A DNA stretch of 49,182 nt from Candidatus Handelsmanbacteria bacterium. Lineage in GTDB: Bacteria > Latescibacterota > UBA2968 > UBA8231. The first letter of the stretch is position 1. Every line of letters starts with the position of its first letter. Location of the stretch: positions 1 to 49,182 of the forward strand of contig VGJS01000029.1 of assembly GCA_016867395.1 (NCBI GenBank), read 5' to 3'. Of the stretch, positions 35,172 to 44,013 are shown one piece after another. The notes below the pieces were generated by a model. It saw nothing but the letters and a program-made list of their open reading frames with translations. It was not told where the DNA came from and did no database searches. A program made the translations under genes and the position numbers.

Positions 35172-37309
35172 AACCCCGCTGGTGGTGGATCGCCCTGGCC
35201 TGTTGGGCGGTGTACCTCAACAGCGCCGGGAACAGCTTCCACTACGACGACAGCCACGCCATCGTCGAGAACCCCCACCTGCGCACCCTCGACCTGCCGC
35301 GTTTCTTCGCCGACCCGACAGCCTTCTCCGCCGAACCGGCCATGGCCATGTACCGGCCGGTGCTGCTGAGCAGCCTGGCCCTCAACTACGCGGCCGGGGG
35401 GTACCAGGTGCTGGGCTACCACCTGGTGAACATCGCCCTGCACAGCCTGGCCGCGGTCCTGGTCTTCCTCCTGGTGGGCCGGTGGTGCGCTTCCCCCTGG
35501 TGGGGCTGGTGGGCGGGCCTGCTCTTTGCAGTGCATCCCATCCACACCCAGGCGGTGAACTACATCAGCAGCCGCTCCGAACTGCTCTGCGGGGCCGGAG
35601 TCCTGGCCGCCCTGTACCTGGCGGGAGGGCCGCGGGGATGGCGGCCCCTGGCCTGGGGGGCTTACGCCCTGGCCCTGGGGAGCAAGGAGGCGGCGGTGGT
35701 CCTGGTGCCGCTCCTGGCCCTGGCGGAGTGGCGGCGGGCCGCCCCGCAGCGGCAATGGCGGGACCACCTGCCCTTCTGGGTACTGACCCTGGTCTACCTG
35801 CTGATCATCACCGCCAACGGCTTTCTACCCCGCTCGCTGGGCCAGGAGGTGCGGCCCTTCCTGGCCCAGGTATGCACCCAGTTCAAGGCCCTGGTCTACT
35901 ACCTCCAGTTGCTGGCCATGCCCGTGCGCCTGTGCGCCGAGCATCCCTTCCACCCCAGCCCGGACCCCTGGTCCGGGGCAGTGCTCCTGACCCTGGCGCT
36001 CCTGCTCTCGCTCCTGTGGTGCGCCTGGCGGGCCGCTCGCCGCCTCCCCAGCGCGGGCCTGGCCTGGTTCCTGGCCGGCATGGGTCTGACCTTCTTCACC
36101 CCGCTCAACGTGCTGGTCAACGAGCACCGGCTCTACCTGCCTTTTCTGGGACTGCTCCTGGTCCTGCCCCTGGGGGAGGGGCGGCTGCGCTGGGCCGGAG
36201 GGGCGGCAGTGGCCCTGCTGGCCCTGCTGAGCTTTCAGCGCAACCTGGTGTGGCAGGATGAGTACACCCTCTGGCGGGATGCGGCGGCCAAGGCGCCGGG
36301 GATGTTCCGGGCGCAGAGCAACTGGGGCCTGGCCCTGTACCAGAGGGGGCAGACCCCCGAGGCCCTGGCCGCCTTTGAGGCCTCGCTGCGCCTCAACCCG
36401 CGCTACGCCAAGACCTGGAGCAACCTGGGCCCGGTGTACGAGGACCTCGGCCGGCCCGATCAGGCTGAAAAGGCGTACCAACAGGCCCTGGTCCTTGAGC
36501 CGGGCTTGGCCGGGGCCCACGGGAACCTGGGGCGGCTGCGCCTGGAGCGGGGCGACCTGGCGGGGGCAGAGGAGGCCCTGCGCCGGGCCCTGGTCCTCGA
36601 TCCCTGGCACACCCCTGCCCGGGTGAACCTGGGCCGGCTCCTCCAGCGGCGCGGCCAGCCAGAGCAGGCCGGGCAGGAGTACGAGGAGGCCCTGCATCGC
36701 GACCCGGGCGCGGCCGAGGCCCTCAACAACCTGGGACTGCTCCACCTGGAACAGGGCCGGCCCGAGGCAGGGCGCGCAGTTCTCGAACAGGCCCTGGTCC
36801 TGCGGCCCGGGTACGAGGAGGCCCGGCTCAACCTGGAGCTGCTCCAAGTGCGCGGCCGGGGCGAGGGGGGGGCAGAGGCCCTGGATCACCTGGCGCGACG
36901 TTACCCCAGGCAGGCGGCGGTGTGGCTGGCCCTGGGCCAGGCTCGCGCCGCCGGGGGGGACTGGCGGGGGGCGGCCCAGGCCGGGGAAGAGGCCCGCCGC
37001 CTTAGCCCAGGGCTGGCCGGGGTGGCGGTGCTGCTGGGGGGGGCGTACCACCAACTGGGCCGCCTGCCTGAAGCCATAGAATCCTGCCGGCAGGCCATCG
37101 CCCAGGCTCCCGGCCAGGCCGCCCTGTACAACAACCTGGCCGCGGCCCTGGCCGCCGCCGGCCAACGCGGCGAGGCGCTGGAGGCTACCCGCCAGGCCCT
37201 GGCCCTGGAGCCCGGTAACGCGCGGGCCGCCGAGAATCTGCGCCGGCTTTCGGGGGGGCCGGCCCCCCCTGATGGTTTGACAGTCGAGGGGGGCGAGAGT
37301 ATTTTTTGA
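35168..37309 (+). CDS. TMTC-like GT-C membrane protein with the longest TPR tail, paralog P9
   Basis: This 713-residue protein is the largest and last member of the array. D27-D28 lie in [16 protein letters not shown]. The second loop reads [16 protein letters not shown], where Q128 replaces the Glu found in the other eight copies. [12 protein letters not shown] and [13 protein letters not shown] are kept. The tail is about 350 residues with many TPR units, such as [17 protein letters not shown]. Its last coding bases carry the TTGACA and TATTTT elements of a probable promoter for lepA, so the 3' end of this gene is doubly constrained. Confidence 0.84.
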   Translation: MKPRWWWIALACWAVYLNSAGNSFHYDDSHAIVENPHLRTLDLPRFFADPTAFSAEPAMAMYRPVLLSSLALNYAAGGYQVLGYHLVNIALHSLAAVLVFLLVGRWCASPWWGWWAGLLFAVHPIHTQAVNYISSRSELLCGAGVLAALYLAGGPRGWRPLAWGAYALALGSKEAAVVLVPLLALAEWRRAAPQRQWRDHLPFWVLTLVYLLIITANGFLPRSLGQEVRPFLAQVCTQFKALVYYLQLLAMPVRLCAEHPFHPSPDPWSGAVLLTLALLLSLLWCAWRAARRLPSAGLAWFLAGMGLTFFTPLNVLVNEHRLYLPFLGLLLVLPLGEGRLRWAGGAAVALLALLSFQRNLVWQDEYTLWRDAAAKAPGMFRAQSNWGLALYQRGQTPEALAAFEASLRLNPRYAKTWSNLGPVYEDLGRPDQAEKAYQQALVLEPGLAGAHGNLGRLRLERGDLAGAEEALRRALVLDPWHTPARVNLGRLLQRRGQPEQAGQEYEEALHRDPGAAEALNNLGLLHLEQGRPEAGRAVLEQALVLRPGYEEARLNLELLQVRGRGEGGAEALDHLARRYPRQAAVWLALGQARAAGGDWRGAAQAGEEARRLSPGLAGVAVLLGGAYHQLGRLPEAIESCRQAIAQAPGQAALYNNLAAALAAAGQRGEALEATRQALALEPGNARAAENLRRLSGGPAPPDGLTVEGGESIF
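37277..37305 (+). promoter_or_regulatory. Sigma-70-type promoter for lepA, inside the 3' end of P9
   Basis: A perfect TTGACA at 37277-37282 is followed by 17 bases and TATTTT at 37300-37305. A start of transcription near 37312 would leave a leader of about 30 bases before the lepA ATG. The spacing and -35 element are very good, and the same pair with a 16-base spacer lies before the tRNA-Tyr gene. It would let lepA, lepB, hemW and the export genes be expressed apart from the glycan array. Confidence 0.6.
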
Positions 37310-37340
37310 CCAACCCCCCCCGACCGACGAAAGCGGCTTA

Positions 37341-39140
37341 ATGGATATATCCCGCATCCGAAATTTTTCCATCATCGCCCACATCGACCACGGCAAATCC
37401 ACCCTCGCCGACCGCCTGCTCGAAGCCACCAGCACCCTCTCCTCCAAACAGATGCAGGATCAGGTCCTCGACAACATGGACCTGGAGCGCGAGCGGGGCA
37501 TCACCATCAAGGCCCACGCCGTGCGCATGAGTTACCATTCGCGGGCAGGGGAGGAGTACGAGTTTAACCTCATCGACACCCCCGGCCATGTGGACTTCAC
37601 CTACGAGGTCTCCCGCAGCCTGGCCGCCTGCGAGGGGGCGTTGCTGGTGGTGGACGCCACCCAGGGGGTGGAGGCGCAGACGGTGAGCAACCTGCTCCTG
37701 GCCCTTAACAACGACCTGACTATCATCCCGGTGCTCAACAAGATCGACATGCCCGCCGCCCAGGTGGACAGCGTCGCCCAGCAGGTGGTGGATCTGATGG
37801 GGGGCTCCAAGGAGGAGATCCTTTCCATCAGCGCCCGCGAAGGCATCGGGGTGCCCGAGCTGCTGGAGGCCATCGTCGCCAGGCTGCCCGCCCCTGGCGG
37901 CGTGGAGGAGGCCCCGCTGCGGGCATTGATCTTCGACTCCCTCTACGACCAGTACCGAGGGGTGATCTGCTTCGTGAGGGTGGTGGACGGAGAGATGAAG
38001 GCCGGTCAGAAGATCCGCTTCCACTCCACCGGGCGCGAGTACGAGGTGGAGGAGGTGGGCATCCTGCGCCTGGAGAGGGTGCCGGCCCAGCGCCTGGGCA
38101 CCGGGGAGGTGGGCTACCTCATCGCCGGAGTGCGGGTGCTGGCCGAGGCCCAGGTGGGCGACACGGTCATCGACGCCGTAGCCGCCCAGATCGAGCCCCT
38201 GCCGGGGTACCAGCCCCTCAAGCCCATGGTCTTTAGCGGGCTCTACCCGGTCAACGCCGACGACTACGAGGGACTGCGCGACGCTCTGGCCCGGCTCAAG
38301 CTCAACGACGCGGCCTTCTCATACGAGCCCGAGGTCTCCCCGGCCCTGGGCTTTGGTTTCCGCTGCGGCTTTCTCGGTCTTTTGCACATGGAGATCGTGC
38401 AGGAGCGCCTGGCCCGCGAGTACGAGGTGGAGATCATCACCACCCAGCCCAACGTGCGCTACGAGGTGGTTCGCAAGAGCGGGGTGGTGGTGGAGGTCGA
38501 GAACCCTTCGCTGCTGCCGCCCCTGGGCGACATCGCCGAGATCCGCGAGCCCATCCTCTCCTCGCAGATCCTCCTGCCCAGCGAGTACATCGGGGCGGTG
38601 ATGCAGGTGTGCAACGACCGGCGCGGCCAGTACCTCAACACCGAGTACCTCGACGGCAAGCGGGCCATCCTTCACTACGAGCTGCCCCTGGCCGAGGTGG
38701 TCATCGACTTCTACGACCGGCTCAAGTCGGTCTCCCGCGGCTACGCCTCCTTTGATTACGAGCACAAGGAGATGCGGGCCAGCCAATTGGTTAAGCTGGA
38801 GGTGATGATCAACGGCGAGTCCCTCGACGCCCTCTCGGCCATCGTGTACCGCGACAAGGCGTACGAGTGGGGCCGCGCCCTGTGCCTCAAGCTCAAGGAG
38901 CTGATCCCCCGGCAGATGTTCGAGGTCATCATCCAGGCGGCGGTGGGCTCCAAGGTCATCGCCCGGGAGGTGGTGCGGCCCTTCCGCAAGAACGTCATCG
39001 CCAAGTGCTACGGGGGCGACATCACCCGCAAGCGCAAGCTCCTGGAGAAGCAGAAAGAGGGCAAGAAGCGGATGAAGCAGTTTGGCAAGGTCGAGATCCC
39101 CCAGGAAGCCTTCCTGGCCGCCCTGCGCATCGACGGCTAG
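37341..39140 (+). CDS. lepA: Elongation factor 4 (LepA) GTPase
   Basis: This 599-residue protein matches the highly conserved LepA length. It shows the G1 P-loop AHIDHGKS at residues 13-20, the switch motifs [14 protein letters not shown] and DTPGHVDF, and NKIDMPAA for guanine recognition. The C-terminal LepA-specific domain ends [19 protein letters not shown]. LepA is a ribosome-associated GTPase thought to back-translocate or help 30S assembly under ionic stress. It is followed by the signal peptidase gene after four bases. That lepA-lepB order is found in many bacteria, which supports both assignments. Confidence 0.97.
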   Translation: MDISRIRNFSIIAHIDHGKSTLADRLLEATSTLSSKQMQDQVLDNMDLERERGITIKAHAVRMSYHSRAGEEYEFNLIDTPGHVDFTYEVSRSLAACEGALLVVDATQGVEAQTVSNLLLALNNDLTIIPVLNKIDMPAAQVDSVAQQVVDLMGGSKEEILSISAREGIGVPELLEAIVARLPAPGGVEEAPLRALIFDSLYDQYRGVICFVRVVDGEMKAGQKIRFHSTGREYEVEEVGILRLERVPAQRLGTGEVGYLIAGVRVLAEAQVGDTVIDAVAAQIEPLPGYQPLKPMVFSGLYPVNADDYEGLRDALARLKLNDAAFSYEPEVSPALGFGFRCGFLGLLHMEIVQERLAREYEVEIITTQPNVRYEVVRKSGVVVEVENPSLLPPLGDIAEIREPILSSQILLPSEYIGAVMQVCNDRRGQYLNTEYLDGKRAILHYELPLAEVVIDFYDRLKSVSRGYASFDYEHKEMRASQLVKLEVMINGESLDALSAIVYRDKAYEWGRALCLKLKELIPRQMFEVIIQAAVGSKVIAREVVRPFRKNVIAKCYGGDITRKRKLLEKQKEGKKRMKQFGKVEIPQEAFLAALRIDG

Positions 39141-39144
39141 CCCG

Positions 39145-39888
39145 ATGGGCAAGGCCCTCCCCCTGAAGGCGCCCCGGCGGGGCGGGGGTGCGCGGCGGGT
39201 GCGGCGGGCGCCGGCGAAATCCTCTTCCAAAAAAAGCTACCCTAAGTACCTGGCCGGGGCGGTGGTGCTGGCCCTCCTGGTCCGCACCTTCCTCGTCCAG
39301 GGCTTTCGTATGCCCTCCCACTCCATGGAGGATTCCATGCTCCTGGGGGAGTGCCTGCTGATTGAGAAGCTCAGCTTCGGCCCGCCGGTGCCCTTCACCG
39401 ACCTGCGCCTTCCGGCTCTGGATCAGCCGGCTCCCGGCGACCTGCTGGTGTTCCGCTACCCGGCCGATCCCCGCCGCACCTACCTCAAGCGCTGCATCGC
39501 CGTCGAGGGCCAGCAGGTGGAGATCCGCGACAAGGTGGTGCTGGTGGACGGGGTGCGGGCCCCGGACCCGGCCCTGGCCAAAAACGCCGACCCCAGGGTC
39601 TTCGCCGCCGGCAAACTGCCCCGCGACAACATGGCGCCCCGCCGGGTGCCCCCCGGCCAACTCTTCGTTCTGGGGGACAACCGCGACTATTCCCGCGACA
39701 GCCGCTCCTGGGGTTTCCTGCCCCGCGAGCTGGTGGTGGGCCGGGCCCTGTGGGTGTATTGGTCCTGTGAGGGGGCCGAAACTCTGGACTTTGCCAACCT
39801 CGGCGCATTGCCGGGGGTGCTTTATGCCCAGGCCCGCAGCCTGCCGGGGCGGGTGCGCTGGGGGCGGCTGGGGACCTTTGTGCGATGA
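39145..39888 (+). CDS. lepB: Signal peptidase I
   Basis: The protein has 247 residues from the ATG at 39145. A lysine/arginine-rich N-terminus precedes one membrane segment (about residues 36-51). The catalytic Ser60 lies in MPSHSMEDSM and the general base Lys115 in RRTYLKRCIAVEG. The C-terminal family box GDNRDYSRDSRSWGF is present. The enzyme cleaves signal peptides of exported proteins on the outer face of the inner membrane. Its start follows the lepA stop closely. An in-frame codon at 39082 lies inside lepA and is not used. Confidence 0.93.
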   Translation: MGKALPLKAPRRGGGARRVRRAPAKSSSKKSYPKYLAGAVVLALLVRTFLVQGFRMPSHSMEDSMLLGECLLIEKLSFGPPVPFTDLRLPALDQPAPGDLLVFRYPADPRRTYLKRCIAVEGQQVEIRDKVVLVDGVRAPDPALAKNADPRVFAAGKLPRDNMAPRRVPPGQLFVLGDNRDYSRDSRSWGFLPRELVVGRALWVYWSCEGAETLDFANLGALPGVLYAQARSLPGRVRWGRLGTFVR

Positions 39889-41027
39889 GCCAGGCCGGCC
39901 GCGGGCTGTACATCCATCTTCCGTTCTGTCCCCAGGTTTGCCCGTACTGCAGCTTTGCGGTGACGGGTCCCCGTCCGCAGTTGCACACCCGCTACATCGA
40001 GGCCCTGGTCGCGGAACTGACCTTGCGGCAGGGGGAGGGACCGGGGGGGCCGCTGGACACGGTGTACTTTGGTGGGGGTACCCCCACCCTGCTTGAACCG
40101 CACCTCCTGGGCCGGGTGCTGGAGCAGGTGCGAACGGTCTTTGGCCTCGCCGCCGGCGCCGAACTTACCATCGAGGCCAATCCAGAGGGGGCCGACGCGG
40201 GGCGTTTCGCCGCGCTGCGGGCGCTGGGCTTCAACCGCCTCTCCCTGGGGGTGCAGTCCTTTGCCGATGCCAGCCTGAAGCTGCTGGGCCGCCGCCACAA
40301 TCCGGCCCAGGCCCAGGAAGCCTGCGGGGCAGCCCGGCGCGCCGGGTTCGCCAATCTCAACCTCGACCTGATCCTCGCCGTGCCCGGGGCCCCGGCGGGG
40401 GATTGGGACCACAGCCTCCAAAGGGCCCTGGCACAGGAACCGGAGCACCTCTCCACCTACGCCCTGACCATCGAGGAGGGCACCCCCTTTGCCAAACACC
40501 AGCGGCAGGGCCGGCTAACCCCGCTGGGGGAGGAGGAGCAGGCCCTGCAGTACGAGCGGGGCACGGCCCGACTCGAGGCGGCGGGGTACGAACACTACGA
40601 GGTCTCCAATTTTGCCCGGCCCGGTTTTCGTTCGCAACACAACTGGGGCTACTGGCAGGGTGGGGAGTACCTGGGGGTGGGACTGGCCGCCCACAGCCTG
40701 CTGGGGGGCCGGCGCAGTTGGAACCAGCGCCGCCTGCGCGACTACCTGGGCGATGTGGAGGGGGGCCGTTCCCCCGAGGCCGGGGCCGAGGTGCTGGACC
40801 CGGTCAGCGCCAGGGGCGAGGCCCTGTGGTTGGGTCTGCGCACCAGCGAGGGGGCGTTGCTGCCGCCGGGACTGGCCGGCAGGGGGCGGTTGACCGAATT
40901 GGTGGCCGAGGGGTACCTGGAGTTGCGCGGGGAACGGGTGGGGCTGACCCGGCGGGGTTTTTTGTTGGCCGATGCCCTGGGGGTGGAACTGATGGAACTG
41001 GTCGAAGGAGCCGAGGCGGAACCATGA
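39885..41027 (+). CDS. hemW: Radical SAM protein HemW
   Basis: This 380-residue protein has the CxxxCxxC cluster CPQVCPYC close to its N-terminus, followed by VYFGGGTPTLL and NRLSLGVQSF, then HNPAQAQEA. These are typical of the HemN/HemW family, and the short length with no HemN-specific N-terminal extension favours HemW. HemW is a heme chaperone or heme-trafficking protein, although older annotations call it oxygen-independent coproporphyrinogen oxidase. It overlaps lepB by ATGA. Its C-terminal HemN_C domain includes GEALWLGLRTSEG. Confidence 0.9.
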   Translation: MSQAGRGLYIHLPFCPQVCPYCSFAVTGPRPQLHTRYIEALVAELTLRQGEGPGGPLDTVYFGGGTPTLLEPHLLGRVLEQVRTVFGLAAGAELTIEANPEGADAGRFAALRALGFNRLSLGVQSFADASLKLLGRRHNPAQAQEACGAARRAGFANLNLDLILAVPGAPAGDWDHSLQRALAQEPEHLSTYALTIEEGTPFAKHQRQGRLTPLGEEEQALQYERGTARLEAAGYEHYEVSNFARPGFRSQHNWGYWQGGEYLGVGLAAHSLLGGRRSWNQRRLRDYLGDVEGGRSPEAGAEVLDPVSARGEALWLGLRTSEGALLPPGLAGRGRLTELVAEGYLELRGERVGLTRRGFLLADALGVELMELVEGAEAEP

Positions 41028-42712
41028 AAAAGATCCTGCCGATCCTGCTGCTGGCCCTCCTGCCCCGCTGGGCCGGGGCGGCGGGCCCCCAGGAGGACGA
41101 GAAGCAGACCATCGTCATCCAGCAGGCCCCCGAGGAGAAACCCAAACTCGCCGAACAGATGTCGGAGATGATCGGCATGGAGGCGTACCGGGAGGTGATG
41201 GCCAGCGGCCAGTACCTGGTGGGGCCGGGGGACCAGTTCCTGGTCCATGTGCCCGGCCTCGAAGAGCCGGCTGAGAGCAAGGTGCTGGCCGAGGGTGGCC
41301 TCTTCATCCCCCGGGTGGGGGTGGTGCGGGTGGGCGGCATGCGGCTGCGCGACGCCCACCGCGCCATCCAGGAGGCGTACCGCGGCGCGGTGCGGGTGGG
41401 GGGGGAGGTCCAGGCCGAACTTATCGCCCCGCGCAGCTTCCCGGTGCCAGTGGTGGGACTGGTCCAGACCCCCGGCCTAGTGCAGTCGCGGGGGGTGGAA
41501 AGGGTCAGCGAGGTGCTCATCAGGACCGGCGAGGCGCGTCCGGCCACGGCCTCGCGGCGCAATATCCGGGTGATCAAGACCGCCTTCATGGACCCGGCCG
41601 TCGCCTCGCGGGCCCGCACCCTGGCCAGGGCGGGCCAGTACGAGGCCCTGGCCGGTCAGGTCTCGCAGCGGGTGGATCTCGACCTTTACGAGGTGACCGG
41701 CGAGTCGCGCTACAACCCCTTCGTCGAGGACGGAGACATCATCGTCGTCGGGGCCCAGCAGGGCATAGTGATGGCCAGGGAGGCGGTCCAGCGGCCGGCC
41801 GTCTACGAGTACGTCCCCGGCGACCGCCTCAGCGACCTTTTGACCCTGGCCTTGGGGCCGACGCCCAACCACGACCCGGCCAATGCCAAGCTCTTCCGTT
41901 ACGTGAAGGACACCAACAAACGGGTGGAGCTGCCGGTGGATTTAGAGAAGGTGCTGGCAGGTGAGGACGGCGCCGACCTGCCCCTGCAGGCCGATGACTG
42001 GCTGGTCATCCGCCTCCTGCCCACCTACCACCGCCGCGGCGAGGCGCGCATCGTCGGCGAGGTGAAGTACCCCGGGTACTACGTGGTCGAGAAGGGCAAG
42101 ACCACCCTCAGGGAGATCATCGAGCGGGCCGGCAGCTTCACCGACGACGCGGCCCTGGCCGAGGCCCGGGTGGTGCGCCAGAAGCAGAGCCAGCAGGAGG
42201 AGGACATCGACCCCGAGTTTGAGCGCATCCGCACCATTCCGGTGTCCGACCGCAGCGAAGAGGACAATCAGTACTTCATCATGAAGAGCCGCGAGCGCAA
42301 AGGGCAGATGGTGGTGGATTTCATCGCCCTCTTTGACCGGAGCGACGAGTCCCAGAACATCCAGCTGCTGCCCGGCGACGCCATCGTGGTGCCGGCCCAA
42401 CAGCGGGTAGTGGTGGTCAGCGGCCAGGCCGCCCACCCTGGCTCGGTGATCTACGATTCCAGTTACACCGTGGCCGACTACATCCTGCGGGCCGGCGGCC
42501 TGGGCTGGCGGGCCTCGAAGGATGTGCTGGTGATCAAGGCCCGCACCGGGGAGATCAAGCGGGCCCGCGAGGTGAAGCAGGTGGAGCCGGGGGACCGAAT
42601 CTGGATCAAGGAGAAACCGGAGCGCGACTACTGGGCCCTCTTCACCCAGACCATGGGGGTGATTGGCCAGGTCAGTACCTTGGTGCTGCTCTACGCCACC
42701 CTGACCAATTAG
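41024..42712 (+). CDS. Wza-like polysaccharide export protein with SLBB domains
   Basis: The protein has 562 residues from the ATG at 41024. It begins with a signal peptide (KKILPILLLALLPRWAGAAG), and no lipobox cysteine follows, so it is probably not a lipoprotein. The Poly_export domain starts with YLVGPGDQFLVHV and IPRVGVVRVGG. At least two SLBB-type repeats follow, including GEVKYPGYYVVEKGKTTL and GQAAHPGSVIYDSSY. The C-terminus ends with a hydrophobic stretch. Such proteins form the periplasmic or outer-membrane part of capsule or exopolysaccharide export. The ATG overlaps the hemW stop by ATGA, and the chain-length regulator lies directly downstream. Confidence 0.85.
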   Translation: MKKILPILLLALLPRWAGAAGPQEDEKQTIVIQQAPEEKPKLAEQMSEMIGMEAYREVMASGQYLVGPGDQFLVHVPGLEEPAESKVLAEGGLFIPRVGVVRVGGMRLRDAHRAIQEAYRGAVRVGGEVQAELIAPRSFPVPVVGLVQTPGLVQSRGVERVSEVLIRTGEARPATASRRNIRVIKTAFMDPAVASRARTLARAGQYEALAGQVSQRVDLDLYEVTGESRYNPFVEDGDIIVVGAQQGIVMAREAVQRPAVYEYVPGDRLSDLLTLALGPTPNHDPANAKLFRYVKDTNKRVELPVDLEKVLAGEDGADLPLQADDWLVIRLLPTYHRRGEARIVGEVKYPGYYVVEKGKTTLREIIERAGSFTDDAALAEARVVRQKQSQQEEDIDPEFERIRTIPVSDRSEEDNQYFIMKSRERKGQMVVDFIALFDRSDESQNIQLLPGDAIVVPAQQRVVVVSGQAAHPGSVIYDSSYTVADYILRAGGLGWRASKDVLVIKARTGEIKRAREVKQVEPGDRIWIKEKPERDYWALFTQTMGVIGQVSTLVLLYATLTN

Positions 42713-42716
42713 GCGG

Positions 42717-43913
42717 ATGGTCATGAAGGAAGAAGCCAATCTCCTCGACTACGTCTACGTGCTGGTGAAGTGGCGCCGGCTGATCTGGGTATCGGTGCTG
42801 GCCGTCGCCCTGGTCACTGCCCTGGTCAGCCTGATCCTGCCCCAAGAGTGGAAGAGCAGCACCACCCTGGTGCCGCCCGAGGAGGAGTTGGACCAGGTGG
42901 GCTTAGGGATGCTGCTCAACTCGGCCATGCCCTTTAACCTGGGCGGCCTGGGCGGACAGCCGGCCTCGGCCGAGAAACTGGTCACCCTGCTCAAGAGCCG
43001 GCGGGTGCTGGGGGCGATGGTGGACCGCTTCGGCCTGGTCGAGGGGTACGGCGTCCCGCACCGCGAGCAGGCCATAGAGCAGCTCGACGAGTACATCGAG
43101 GAGGAATTGGGCCGCGACGGCACCCTCAAGATCGAGGTCCGCGCCGCCAGCCCGGAGCTTTCGGCCCAGTTGGCCAATGCCCTGGCGCAGGAGCTGGACG
43201 CGGTGAACCGCGAGTACAAGCGCCGGCAGGCCCGGGCCCTGCGCGAGTTCCTGGAAATCAGGGTGCAGGTGGTGCGCCAGGAATTGGAGGAAGGCGGGCG
43301 GGCCTTCCAGCGCTTCCAGGAGGAGTACGGGCTGGTGGACCTGGAGGAGCAGACCGCCGCGGCCGTCGAGGTGGTCAAGAACGTGGTGATGGCCCAGGTC
43401 GAGCAGGAGGTGAAGCTGGGGGTGCTGCGCCAGCAGTTGGCAGCTGGCCACGAGGAGCGCTGGCTGGTGGAGGCCGAGGTGGGGGAGTTGGAGAAGCAAC
43501 TCCTGGGGATGACCGGCGATACCAGCGCCCGCACCGACACCCTGGCCGCCGGCATCCAGCGCCAGGCCCTGGGGCCGCAGTTGCGGGCCCTGCCCGAGCT
43601 GGGTTTCCAGTACACCAAGCTGGGTCTGGAGCTGAAGGTCAAGGAGGAGATCATCCGCTTCCTAGGCACCAAGCTGGAGGAGGCCAAGTACAAGGAGGCC
43701 CTCAACACCCCCACCCTCCAGGTACTCGACGAGGCCACCCCGCCCAAGTACCGCAGCGCCCCGAGGCGGGCGCTGATGGTGGTGGTGGCTGCCGCCTGCA
43801 GCCTGGTGCTCAGCGCGGTGCTGGCCTTTGTGTTCGAGTCCCTGGGTCAGGCCGGCCAGCGCCACCAGGAGCAGGTGGCGCAGATCAGAGGTCTGCTGCG
43901 GCGGGACCAATAA
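42717..43913 (+). CDS. Wzz-like polysaccharide chain-length determinant
   Basis: This 398-residue protein has a membrane segment at about residues 20-40, a large periplasmic region with coiled-coil potential (residues about 160-330), and a second membrane segment near 345-370. The proline-rich TPPKYRSAPRRALM just before the last segment is typical of Wzz proteins. No kinase domain follows, so it is of the Wzz type rather than a tyrosine-kinase fusion. It sets the length of the polysaccharide made by a Wzy-type polymerase. ATG codons at 42717 and 42723 are both possible starts. Confidence 0.85.
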   Translation: MVMKEEANLLDYVYVLVKWRRLIWVSVLAVALVTALVSLILPQEWKSSTTLVPPEEELDQVGLGMLLNSAMPFNLGGLGGQPASAEKLVTLLKSRRVLGAMVDRFGLVEGYGVPHREQAIEQLDEYIEEELGRDGTLKIEVRAASPELSAQLANALAQELDAVNREYKRRQARALREFLEIRVQVVRQELEEGGRAFQRFQEEYGLVDLEEQTAAAVEVVKNVVMAQVEQEVKLGVLRQQLAAGHEERWLVEAEVGELEKQLLGMTGDTSARTDTLAAGIQRQALGPQLRALPELGFQYTKLGLELKVKEEIIRFLGTKLEEAKYKEALNTPTLQVLDEATPPKYRSAPRRALMVVVAAACSLVLSAVLAFVFESLGQAGQRHQEQVAQIRGLLRRDQ

Positions 43914-44013
43914 ATAATGAGTGCTAACAAGAGGTAAAACCCCTTGAATTTCCTCGTCCTGGGCGCGGCAGAATCAGGTGGATGGATGGCGGGGCCTGCC
44001 GATAATCCAAACA

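Larger units (their letters stand above)
18360..37309 (+). repeat. Tandem array of nine TMTC-like paralogs (P1-P9)
   Basis: Nine genes of the same two-domain architecture lie head to tail. P3 to P9 are uninterrupted, joined by ATGA, GTGA or TGATG overlaps. A 67-residue protein separates P1 from P2, and asnB copy 2 separates P2 from P3. The shared blocks are YDDxHxxxxNPH, M-Y/F-RP, S-Y-A-L-N, SSRS, LLSKE and LNxLVNExRLYL. Nucleotide identity is locally high; for example, bases 26725-26759 in P4 match 36104-36138 in P9 exactly. The overall paralogs are clearly diverged, so this is an old or frequently recombining expansion. Confidence 0.9.

Noticed and set aside
18360..37309. CRISPR or DNA-level tandem repeat explanation for repeated motifs
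   Set aside because: The repeats are at protein level, thousands of bases apart, with silent differences. There are no short, regularly spaced identical units.
18360..37309. TMTC-like proteins as O-antigen polymerases or ligases (Wzy/WaaL)
   Set aside because: The first-loop Asp-Asp, the SKE block and the TPR tail match TMTC/GT-C proteins. Wzy/WaaL proteins lack these blocks and usually have a large periplasmic loop in the second half.
43944..43980. Possible sigma-54 or sigma-70 promoter after wzz
   Set aside because: TTGAAT has no -10 partner at a normal distance, and the TGGCAC/TTGC pattern of sigma-54 is not present.
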